Below, piece after piece: positions 7,688 through 16,368 of a DNA stretch of 64,000 nt (its first letter is position 1; each line of letters opens with the position of its first letter). Location: contig NZ_CP026363.1 of assembly GCF_004117055.1 (NCBI RefSeq), forward strand, positions 4,425,001 to 4,489,000, read 5' to 3'. A program made the translations under genes and the position numbers. The notes under the pieces are model-generated. The model had not been told where the DNA came from. It saw only the letters and a list, made by a program, of their open reading frames with translations, and searched no databases. This DNA is from Brevibacillus agri (GTDB taxonomy: Bacteria > Bacillota > Bacilli > Brevibacillales > Brevibacillaceae).

Positions 7688-7951
7688 TTAGATGAAAGCT
7701 CGGAAAAGCGTATCTATTTGTTCCTTGCTGGCAAACGACTCATCCAGCGATAAAAAAGCTAGTAGCCCGATAGCTTTTTTCGCTTCCGCTGCCGCAAACA
7801 TTTTGTGATGACCATCCAATAAAAAATGGCTATAAATCCATACCTCTTCCTTTTTGTCATGTAACGGGCGTTTTATATCCAGGAAAGAAATGCCCAAGGC
7901 TGTTGGTGTTTCGTTTGAATCGATTCTTTTCATGTAGTCAATTATCTATAT
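7688..7951 (-). pseudogene. 3' fragment of an unknown gene cut by an IS
   Basis: The frame runs from the IS border to a stop at 7688; the first ATG (7933) would give 81 residues. The part IYSHFLLDGHHKMFAAAEAK recalls the DGHHR-type motif of ParB/sulfiredoxin-like domains, but this is a loose likeness. Frame codons continue upstream of the ATG to the IS end at 7952, so the N-terminus was probably lost on insertion. I cannot name the gene. Confidence 0.4.
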
Positions 7952-7969
7952 TGGACTGTCAACACCAAA

Positions 7970-8807
7970 CTAGACGGATTTCTTAAGTGCCTTCTGTTTG
8001 TAAACGAGTGGACTCAGATACCCCAATGTCGAGTGAATTCTTGTTTCGTTAAACCACTTGACGTATTTTTCTAATTCTAGCTTCAACTGTGTCAACGACT
8101 CAAACTGCCGATTCTTTACGAACTCTGCTTTGATTAGCTTAAAGGTAGCTTCAGCAACTGCATTGTCATAGGGACAGCCTTTCATGCTCAGGGAACGTTT
8201 GATTTCGAACGTGTGGATGACTTCATCAATCGTCTGATTTTTAAATTCACTACCACGATCCGTATGAAAGAGCTGGATCTGACGCAAGTCTCCCTTTACG
8301 CTTGCAAAAGCCTGGTAGACGAGAGCAGCATCTTTGTATTTTCCACAGCTATAGCCAATGATCTCGCCGGTTAAACAAGTCTACGAGCAAGCAAATATAG
8401 TGCCATTTGTTTGTCACTCGAACATAAGTCAAGTCACTCACAACGGCCTCCAACGGTTCGTTTTTCGTAAACTCCCGATTCAATTCATTCTGTATAGGTG
8501 AATCATTACAGGATGACTTATGCGGTTTATACTGAGCAACCGTATACACCGATACAAGACCGTTTTTCTTCATCAAACGTCCAATGCGCCGTCTGGAAAC
8601 AGTCCTTCCTTCTTTTTGCAGGGTTGCCTTGATCTTTCTTGCTCCATAAACGCGCTGATTCTCTTTAAAAATACGGATGATCGCCTGTTCCACCTCATCA
8701 TCGCTAGATGACTGCTGGTTACTTTCGTAGTAGTAGGTACTCCGATTCACCTGGAGGATGGTACACATGGCAGACACAGAGTACTTATGTGCATTTTGCC
8801 GGATCAC
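7970..8807 (-). pseudogene. IS3-family OrfB transposase, frameshifted (element A)
   Basis: The first part (8807-8349) runs from MIRQNAHKYSVSAMC to LLVDLFNR. The second part (8287-7970) resumes at RQIQLFHTDRGSEFKNQ and ends at KQKALKKSV. Compared with the intact relative at 34.8-35.6 kb, one extra base near 8370 throws the frame. The DDE residues are present but split across frames. Confidence 0.85.
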
Positions 8808-8937
8808 TGTTATTTTCGTCCGAAGATCAGCGCTGCTTGCTTTAAAATATCGTTCTCCATTTTGATGCTAGACTTTACATTGGACACGGAGAATCGAGAG
8901 TGCGACAATAAAAGCGTTCATAATCGAGGTGTCCAAC

Positions 8938-9225
8938 ATGACGAAAAAGTACGACAGGGAATTCAAACTTCAAACCGTACGACTCATCCAAGAAGAAGGG
9001 AAATCGGTGGCGCAGGTAGCCCGGGAAATGGGGCTTCATGAAAATACCATCTATCGGTGGGTCGCTGAATTCAAGCAAGACGGCAATCAAGCCTTTCCAG
9101 GCAGTGGACAACTGAAGCCGGAAGACAAAGCCCTACGCGACCTTCAAAAGCGAATTCGTGATCTGGAAGAGGAGAACGAAATCTTAAAAAAGGCGATGCA
9201 CTACTTCGCAAAAGACCGGCGCTGA
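8938..9225 (+). CDS. IS3-family OrfA (element B)
   Basis: This 95-residue HTH protein (MTKKYDREFKLQTVRLIQEE, then VAREMGLHENTIYRWVAEFK) has a C-terminal leucine-zipper-like helix. ATG 8938 is preceded by CGAGGTG; an in-frame GTG at 8929 is less likely. The A6G run in ATCTTAAAAAAGGCG near its end is the classical slippery site for making the OrfAB fusion by -1 frameshifting. Confidence 0.85.
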   Translation: MTKKYDREFKLQTVRLIQEEGKSVAQVAREMGLHENTIYRWVAEFKQDGNQAFPGSGQLKPEDKALRDLQKRIRDLEEENEILKKAMHYFAKDRR

Positions 9226-10089
9226 TCTACCCTTTCATCCACGATCACCGCTCCAAGCTCCGAGTCGCGAAGATGTGCGAGGTGTTTCAAGTTTCTCGAA
9301 GCGGTTATTACGATTGGACCCGGCGTAAGAAGAACGATCGGGCGAAGCGTCGAGAAAAGCTGGAGCAACAAATCCGGCGGGTCTTCCTGGATTCGAGACG
9401 TTTGTACGGCAGTAAGAAGGTCTTGGAAGCACTGAAATAAGGAAGGGGTTCAGGTTTCCGAGAAAACCGTCGCTCGTACGATGAAAAGGCTCGGGCTGAA
9501 ATCCCGTACGGTGAAGAAATACAAGGCGACAACGAATTCGAAGCACCATTTGCCTGTGGCCGAAAACGTGCTAAACCAAACGTTCACCGCAAACGCGCCG
9601 GGGAAGGCCTGGATGACGGATATCACTTATATCCCGACAGACGAAGGCTGGTTGTATTTAGCCAGTGTGATGGACTTGTATACGCGTAAGATCGTAGGCT
9701 TTCACATGGGGGAGCGGATGACAAAAGAACTCGTGATCGCCGCGCTAGATCAAGCCTACAACCGCCAGCGACCAGCTCCGGGGCTGTTACACCACTCTGA
9801 TCGCGGCAGCCAGTATGCCTCGACTGAGTACCAGAAGCGTCTGGAGAAATACCAGATGATCGGAAGCATGAGCCGCAAAGGAAACTGTTACGATAACGCC
9901 TGCATCGAGTCTTTCCACAGCGTACTGAAGAAAGAACTCGTTTATCTAGAAAAATTCAAAACGAGAGAACAAGCGAAAAGAGCGATATTTGAGTATATCA
10001 CTTGCTTTTATAATGGAAAACGCATCCATTCATCCATTGGGTACTTCACGCCCAATCAATACGAACATATGTACCGATGTGTGGTGTAA
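9213..10089 (+). pseudogene. IS3-family OrfB (element B), broken by stop and frameshift
   Basis: The -1 frame from about 9213 reads RPALIYPFIHDHRSKLRVAK to LYGSKKVLEALK, then meets TAA near 9438 together with a one-base shift. The frame resumes before 9481 and continues MKRLGLKSRTVKKY to the end with the DDE blocks (TDITYIP, HSDRGSQY, CIESFHSVLKKE). The catalytic core is intact but separated from its N-terminal part. Confidence 0.85.
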
Positions 10090-10130
10090 TTCTCTCGATT
10101 TTATGTGTCCAATCTATTGACAGTGGTTCA

Positions 10131-10365
10131 TTTTCAATCGTTGAATTTCCTTACGTAGCGCAAGGAGTTCATTCTGTTCCTCTGTCCGGTTGTCCTTTTC
10201 TTTGAAAGAACCTGTTGTTCTACTCTGTTTGACCCAACGGTCAAACGCAGATGCACTCAGATCATATTCTCTCAAAATATCTGCCCGCGGTTTCCCATTC
10301 TCGTAAAGTTGAACCATCTGCTGCTTGAACTCGTCTGTAAATGACCGACGCTCACGTTTCTGCAT
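10131..10365 (-). pseudogene. IS3-family OrfA (element A), interrupted
   Basis: ATG 10365 starts MQKRERRSFTDEFKQQMVQL, closely matching OrfA of the element at 34.5 kb. After LKM the frame enters element B. The missing tail ENDILKQAALIFGRK is found beyond the insertion, at about 8862-8820 on the same strand, so the reading frame is continuous once element B is removed. Confidence 0.85.
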
Positions 10366-10427
10366 GACATTCTCTCCGTTCCTTGTCGATTTGATTTCAA
10401 TCTACTAGACCTTAAGAGAATTGTCCA

Positions 10428-10872
10428 ATTCAGTGTAGCCGATCCACCCAACATAGGCTGTACCAAAATCAACCTGTGCCTCGCCGCCGGGGTGTTCGAG
10501 TCGTTCATAGCTTTCGGCACGTTCCAGCTTGAGTTCTTTTCGGCGTTTGGCTACATATTCTTCAACAGTGCGTCGTCCGCCCTCAAACCTGTATTCATCA
10601 CGCAGACGATCAAAGATTCGCTTCGCGGTATAACGCTGTTTGCGGGGCAACGCCTGCTCCTCCGTTAACCAAGTATCAATGATGTCAAGATACGGACCGA
10701 GAACGGGATATCGTCTCTTGCGCCGACAAACGGGTTCATTCCAATCGTCCTTTGTGGCGTATTTCTTGGCTGTCCTCCAATTGACTCCCATGGCTCTCGC
10801 AATCTCCGAGATTGAATAATCCTCATTCTCGTACAAAAATTTGATATACTGTTGCTGTGGCACTTTCAACAT
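10428..10872 (-). pseudogene. istA: IS21-family IstA, 5' fragment
   Basis: ATG 10872 (MLKVPQQQYIKFLYENEDYS) matches the IstA N-terminus. The HTH (ISEIARAMGVNWRTAKKY) and the beginning of the DDE domain (GEAQVDFGTAYVGW) follow. The frame is cut by the end of IS3 element A at 10427. The remaining two thirds, and istB, are absent here. An istB 3' fragment lies at 35659-35898 in the opposite orientation. Confidence 0.8.
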
Positions 10873-11009
10873 TCCTCTCACATCTCCCTGGTTCTTCTGG
10901 ACAAAGACCAAGGTAGACTTAATAGAGTGATGTTGGCAAGTGCCTATTTATTTTTCCGCCTTGTAAAACGCAGGCTAGCTCTGCATTTTTACGCTGCGAT
11001 TTTCTGTAC

Positions 11010-11290
11010 TTTTATTATGCGATATACACGTATTCGAGCGCATCACAGTAAGGCGGTCAAAGCTTGGTTAGAATCCAAATGCTGAGTGGATTGAAGTTTC
11101 TTATCTGCCTTCTTACTCGCCAGAAATGAATCCAGACGAATACCTTAATGGTGACTTGAAACGACATGTTCATTCAGGAACACCTGCAAGGGATAAAAAA
11201 GTTCTTGAATCAAAAGACTGCAGTTACTTGATGAAGATTCGCCGCAAAAAATCACACATCACAGGGTACTTTAGAAATCGACATGTCTAA
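11010..11290 (+). pseudogene. IS630-family transposase, 3' fragment
   Basis: The frame reads RAHHSKAVKAWLES; after a one-base shift near 11080 it reads AEWIEVSYLPSYSPEMNPDE, then LKRHVHSGTPARDKK and ends GYFRNRHV at 11290. SPEMNPDE carries the last acidic residue of the IS630 DDE triad. The N-terminal two thirds are missing. Confidence 0.7.
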
Positions 11291-11393
11291 CGCTGCATAT
11301 TTTTAGATATTTAGACACTGGATTAATAAGGTCCAAATGAATGCAAATTATGATAAAATCAGGAATAATAGTACGAAAGTCGGAGATGATAAA

Positions 11394-13658
11394 ATGCCTG
11401 ACCAATATTTTTTAAGCTTTATTGAGCATATCAGTGATGTGGCAGCGCATACTGCAAAGAAAATGGAAGAGCTGATCTATGAAGACCCGAGTAGTGCAAT
11501 CATAAAAGCAAGGCTTTTTGCAGAAGAGATCGTAAATGAGGTTTTCAAACAAGAAAACTTAGATGTACCATATGCTTCCACCTTTTATGACAAAATTTCC
11601 TTTCTGTCAAAGGAGGGTTTTATTAGACGGGAGATTCAATCGGCGTTTGATACCATACGAATCACTGGTAATAAAGCAGCTCACAATGGAGCCTTCAATG
11701 ATATAACAGAAACATTTAAACTGCATAAAACGATGTACAACATCGCTGTTTGGTTTTATGAAGTTTACTCGAAGGAACAACTACGTATTCCTTTGTACGA
11801 ACACCCGAAACCCGCTAAAAGTGCCCTCATTGACATCGATGAAATTAAAAAACAGATCATGAATGATTTAGTAAATAGAGAAGAGTTAGCAAAAGGGAAA
11901 TCGAATGAAGGTCAAGCTGTTACAAACAACCTATTAGAGCTTCCACAGGACCTCGCTCCTGGCGAAAGTTATTTAGCAAGACAGCTCAGGAGACTGCAAG
12001 ATTCTTCGAAAGAAGCGATCGAAAATGCGAATACATTTAGTGATTTTAAAAAGTATTTGCACGTAGAAAGAAAAATTCAGCTGGATTTTGAGTGGATATT
12101 ACAAAAAAACAAAGGGCTTTCAAAACCGAATTTAATCTTACTCTGCGGAAGTGTAGGGGACGGAAAATCGCATTTACTTGCATATTTAAAAGAGCACAAA
12201 CCTGAATTGTTAGAGGGTTATCAAATTTTTAATGATGCAACGGAGAGTTTTTCTCCAAGTAAAAATGCAATGGAGACATTGGCAGAAGTCCTCCATGACT
12301 TCTCAGATCAGGGAATCGGACAAACCCCCAAAAAAGTCATTCTCGCGATTAACATGGGTGTCTTACATAATTTCATTACAACCGAGCATCAGAATGTCAC
12401 TTTTGAAGCGTTTCGTAAGTTTATTGATGACAGCGAGCTCTTTAGCCAAAACGTAACTATCTCATTTAGTTCCGAGTATTTTGATCTCATCAGTTTTGGG
12501 GACTACCATGAATACGAACTTACGAATGAAGGGGCTACGTCCCAATTTTACTTATCCCTATTGAAAAAAATTTTTGGGAAAACGGAAGATAATCCGTTCT
12601 ATCTTTCCTACACAAAGGATCTTGCACGCAACAACCGTACCATGGCGCACGATAATTACGAATTTATGCAAGCGGAGTTTGTACAAGAACAAATCGTCAA
12701 TCTGATCATCCAAGCCATTGTCAAGGCGAAAAATGTAATTTCCACAAGAGCGTTCCTGAATTTTATCGCAGATATTGTAATGCCCGATCAGAATAGTAAA
12801 AGTGCTGAACTTACAGACATGGAACGGATCCAATGTTCGGTGCCTAGTCTCCTTTTTACAAAGAAGGAACGGTCTCCGATTCTAAAATCGATATTCGATT
12901 TGGATCCCATTCACATTCGGTCCCAATACATCGACAATATTATTATTTATTTAAACACGACGAATGAAGGATTTAGAAACATTGATGAATATGTATCCTC
13001 TCCAAAAGGAAAAGAATGGATCGCGCCATTTCTTCAAGAGGATAGATTATCTGATTATACGGTTACCCAATTATCGATGAGCATCATTCGGCTCGCATTT
13101 TTAACAAATCCCGTCTTCGCTAGCTATCTAGAAGATGATTCCTATACGACATTTATGAAACATTTGTATGGCTTCAATACAGGAAACAAAAGTTCCATTC
13201 GAGAGGTCTATGACAATGTAAAGGAAGCTGTTTTTAAATGGAGAGGCAGCCCAAAACGTGACTATGTTTACCTCAATAAACCAAATGAGACGTACCGATT
13301 GGCCCAAAAGCTAAATATAAGGCCTGTTATCGATCACCTGAAACCAATCCAGAAGGATATTCTCCAATCATTTAAATCAACGCTTCTGGTCTGCTATACC
13401 AAGGGTGATGGGGAGAGCAAAGCCTATTTAGATATTGACTATCCATTGTATCAACTATTGGAACGGGTGCGACAAGGGTACTGTCCAAATAAAAAGGACG
13501 AAGAAGATGCGACCAAGTTTGTTGAATTTATTGACAAAATGATGCATTTTGGTGACAAAAACAATGAATTGTTGATCCATTTCCCGTCCGATGCTCGTTT
13601 TTATCACTTACGACGAGATGATTTTGCTTCTTTTGTTTTTGAAAGGGAGAATTCATAA
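11394..13658 (+). CDS. dptF: DNA phosphorothioation-dependent restriction protein DptF
   Basis: The protein has 754 residues from ATG 11394, chosen because CGGAGATGAT stands 9 bases upstream; an ATG at 11337 has no such site. The N-terminal ~140 residues look like a DUF4145 domain (SAIIKARLFAEEIVNEVF, ITGNKAAHNG). The centre is a P-loop ATPase with Walker A LCGSVGDGKSHLLAYL, followed by the DptF-type helical region. DptF works with DptG and DptH to restrict DNA that lacks phosphorothioate marks. It shares one base with the dptG start. G+C is clearly lower than in core genes. DptF identity is from family resemblance and context. Confidence 0.9.
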   Translation: MPDQYFLSFIEHISDVAAHTAKKMEELIYEDPSSAIIKARLFAEEIVNEVFKQENLDVPYASTFYDKISFLSKEGFIRREIQSAFDTIRITGNKAAHNGAFNDITETFKLHKTMYNIAVWFYEVYSKEQLRIPLYEHPKPAKSALIDIDEIKKQIMNDLVNREELAKGKSNEGQAVTNNLLELPQDLAPGESYLARQLRRLQDSSKEAIENANTFSDFKKYLHVERKIQLDFEWILQKNKGLSKPNLILLCGSVGDGKSHLLAYLKEHKPELLEGYQIFNDATESFSPSKNAMETLAEVLHDFSDQGIGQTPKKVILAINMGVLHNFITTEHQNVTFEAFRKFIDDSELFSQNVTISFSSEYFDLISFGDYHEYELTNEGATSQFYLSLLKKIFGKTEDNPFYLSYTKDLARNNRTMAHDNYEFMQAEFVQEQIVNLIIQAIVKAKNVISTRAFLNFIADIVMPDQNSKSAELTDMERIQCSVPSLLFTKKERSPILKSIFDLDPIHIRSQYIDNIIIYLNTTNEGFRNIDEYVSSPKGKEWIAPFLQEDRLSDYTVTQLSMSIIRLAFLTNPVFASYLEDDSYTTFMKHLYGFNTGNKSSIREVYDNVKEAVFKWRGSPKRDYVYLNKPNETYRLAQKLNIRPVIDHLKPIQKDILQSFKSTLLVCYTKGDGESKAYLDIDYPLYQLLERVRQGYCPNKKDEEDATKFVEFIDKMMHFGDKNNELLIHFPSDARFYHLRRDDFASFVFERENS

Positions 13659-14313
13659 TGCGTACAATTTTGCAGATCGACAAACTAATCACTACCTTAG
13701 GCAAGGGAAAACATGATACAGGAGAAGTAATAGCAATTTTGCCATTTTCATCGAAATCCGCAAAAGAAGTTCGAGACCATTTTTTTGAAGTATTGGGCGA
13801 GTTAGTTAGGAATATTTGTGAACTCGAGTTAAAACGGAAGAAAAGAAAGCCCGAGGATGAACTTTCTTACACTTCGAATCCGGTTATCGAACAAATACTC
13901 CGAGAAATTGAATATTCAGCGGATGATGAATATGATTTAGAGAGATTTTTAAATCAACATTTGTTCGGGCAGGATAATCGTATCAAAATAACGCATCCAT
14001 ATTTGTATAATTTAATTCCCGTTCCGGAGAAGGATGTTTTTAAGAAGTTTGGTCACTTTATTCACAATGTCTTAATTCAAGAAAATGAAGAGATTATAGC
14101 TTTGTTTAAAGCTAAAGAAACAAACGATATCTTAACGGAACTCATTCTGAATAAATTAGAGCTACCCAAAAGAGAAGGGATTCAAAAAAAGGAATATCAA
14201 CCGTTGTTAGATGGGTTCACGAAACTGTACCAAGAAGACCTTTTGTATATAAGTAAACATAAAGAGTATTTCATATCGAATTTTCCGTTACTCACCCATT
14301 TTTATATTTTTAT

Positions 14314-15656
14314 AGCTCTTCACCATTAAACGTGCTTGATCTTCCTCTAGCGTAGTTTTTCACTTTTTTATATGGCTGGTTTACACTCCAGCCGAATTCG
14401 AATCTTGAACCGCTCGATGTTGCGATACCCATAGGCTCGTCGCTTGATGACTTTCACTTTGTTGTGTGTCCCTTCAATCGGAGCATTTGTAACTCGAAAC
14501 GAAAAATAATTCTGAACCGACTGTCGCCATTGAACGATTGTTTTTGCAATCGAACGGACGGCAGAGGTGGGAGATGTGAGGTGCTCGGTTATCCATTGTT
14601 GGAGTGCTTCTTTTCCCGACTCTTCTGTCTGAGCTGCATATACCGTTCTCATGTGCTGAAGAGCGTTGTAAAGGCGTTCCAAATGGGGATCTTGAGCGAA
14701 CCAGGCTTTCAATTCCTCCTGTTCCTCAGGTTTCAGTTTATCAGGAGGTGTGTGGAGCAGACGTTGTTCATGTCTACCCCGGCGATGAGTTCCCCGCGAA
14801 CGGGTACGTTTACGAGCAGCTTCTAACGATTTGGAGAAGAGCTGAATGACGTGGAACTTGTCCGCTACTACCGTGGCATCCTTCCAAACACCGCGAACCG
14901 TCTCAGCCATTCCAGGAGCCAAGTCTGTCACAACAACCTGTGGAGGCGTAGCAAAGGGCCAGTTCATGAGAGCCTGACGAACCTGCTCACGTGAACGCCC
15001 TTCTGTAACCTGCCAGATATGCCCGCTTTGTGCATCCATGAGGTTGACACCGTACTTGTGTCCTTTTTGGAGAGCAAACTCGTCCAGACAGACCATAGTA
15101 GGCGTAAGATGATCTTGGGGCTTAGCGAGAAGCTGAGGAGCCAGTTGGTAATACCACCGTTCCAATGTCGTATAGCAGATTCCGAGTTGTTTGGAAACGC
15201 TAAGCAAATCCCTCTTCTGACACAACTCAACGGCCATTTGACGAAACGCAAAAGTAGCCGTTCCTCGATAGGGAATTCCATCCCATTCGAGAGTCCAGGT
15301 GATCTGGCAATCGTGGCAACGTTGTCGATATACAGGAACACGTACCCAGACAGTACCCCATGAAGGAATAAAGCGGTGACGAAGAAGACGGTACCCTGGG
15401 CGAGCATGATTGGTGCTCTCTTTCAGGCAGAGAGGACACAGATGAGAGGCTGGATTGGGAGTGAGAGTCACTACCCAATCGGTTTCAGTCGTTTTGTCCC
15501 AATGGGAAAGTTGAAACGATGGAAGGCCGATTAAGTCTGTGGTAAACTGGTTAGACAACGTAGATTTCCTCCTATCTTGTGATGGTCAGGACAACTTTCA
15601 CGATAGAGGAACATCTACGTTTTTTCAATGTCTAGCACGGGTTATGGTGATGAATC
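14314..15656 (-). mobile_element. ISL3-family insertion sequence in dptG
   Basis: This 1343-bp element has imperfect terminal repeats (AGCTCTTCACCATTAAACGT against GATTCATCACCATAACCCGT) and 8-bp direct repeats ATTTTTAT at 14306-14313 and 15657-15664. Both the repeat length and the ends fit ISL3. The single transposase is intact. Confidence 0.9.
14368..15558 (-). CDS. ISL3-family transposase
   Basis: This is an intact 396-residue protein. The N-terminal zinc-binding cysteines occur in HLCPLCLKES and QRCHDCQITW, a DDE domain follows (VCLDEFALQKGHKYGVNL, VVVTDLAPGMAETVRGVW), and the C-terminus EGTHNKVKVIKRRAYGY is typical of ISL3. It is encoded antisense to dptG. Confidence 0.95.
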   Translation of the reverse strand: MSNQFTTDLIGLPSFQLSHWDKTTETDWVVTLTPNPASHLCPLCLKESTNHARPGYRLLRHRFIPSWGTVWVRVPVYRQRCHDCQITWTLEWDGIPYRGTATFAFRQMAVELCQKRDLLSVSKQLGICYTTLERWYYQLAPQLLAKPQDHLTPTMVCLDEFALQKGHKYGVNLMDAQSGHIWQVTEGRSREQVRQALMNWPFATPPQVVVTDLAPGMAETVRGVWKDATVVADKFHVIQLFSKSLEAARKRTRSRGTHRRGRHEQRLLHTPPDKLKPEEQEELKAWFAQDPHLERLYNALQHMRTVYAAQTEESGKEALQQWITEHLTSPTSAVRSIAKTIVQWRQSVQNYFSFRVTNAPIEGTHNKVKVIKRRAYGYRNIERFKIRIRLECKPAI

Positions 15657-16368
15657 ATTTTTATGTATGTTTGCCAGTTACTAGCGAAATTCGATGCGTT
15701 TGAAAAAGCAAATTATCAAACAGCGTCTCCATTTTACTTTGCTCTTGAATGGGAATCGATGAGCAAAAGAAGAAAAGCAGCGGAAGACTTTAATTCGTTT
15801 CGATGGATCAAAGAAAATGCAAGTGACCTATTTGTCCATGTCCATACCATGTCGCAATTAAGCCATATTGCTGATGGACAAAACAAAAACCTTAGATTTC
15901 ATACCTACCACGATTTATTGGTGTTATTAAAAAAGCAGGGCGAAGAAAGCGAACAACAGTATCTGAGTGAATTAAAGCAGTGGATTGAGAAATATCGAGA
16001 TCTATTTTCGAAAAAAGTTACTCCAAAAGAGGAACCCGCTACTTTGTCTGAAGCCATTAAAACGTTATTTAATAGCCTAAAAGAGGGGATGAACTCAGAT
16101 ACATGCGAAAAGTATGGGAAAAACATTGAGGATTTGGGCGGACATACTTTTCTGAAAGTACGTGGGAATTTGGGAACGGTTTTCAATATGAATCACGATC
16201 TACTTCTCTTGCTTACAGCAGTCTGTGTAAAAGATAAAAGAATCCCATTAAATAAGCTATTTGATGAAATGGCTGCACGGGGTGTTGCTTTCGACCGCCA
16301 TTCTAAAAAAGCGATTATTGAACTATTTGACACGTTAAACATCTTGGATAAAAAAAGTGATAGTGGTG

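Larger units (their letters stand above)
8863..10130 (+). mobile_element. IS3-family element B nested inside element A
   Basis: This 1268-bp element begins TG (8863) and ends CA (10130), as IS3 elements do. Its imperfect inverted ends share TTGGACAC and TCGAGAG. A 3-bp duplication TTT flanks it (8860-8862 and 10131-10133). It interrupts orfA of element A exactly inside codons that rejoin when it is removed. Confidence 0.8.
7952..10427 (-). mobile_element. IS3-family element A, interrupted by a second IS
   Basis: Ends begin TGGACTGTCAACACC (7952) and, reading inward from 10427, TGGACAATTC. They match the ends of the intact relative at 34442-35657, although the right end is about 15 bases shorter. 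Removing the inner element leaves about 1205 bp, close to the relative's 1216 bp. No matching target duplication flanks it. The transposase is broken twice (orfA by insertion, orfB by frameshift), so it is dead. Confidence 0.75.
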
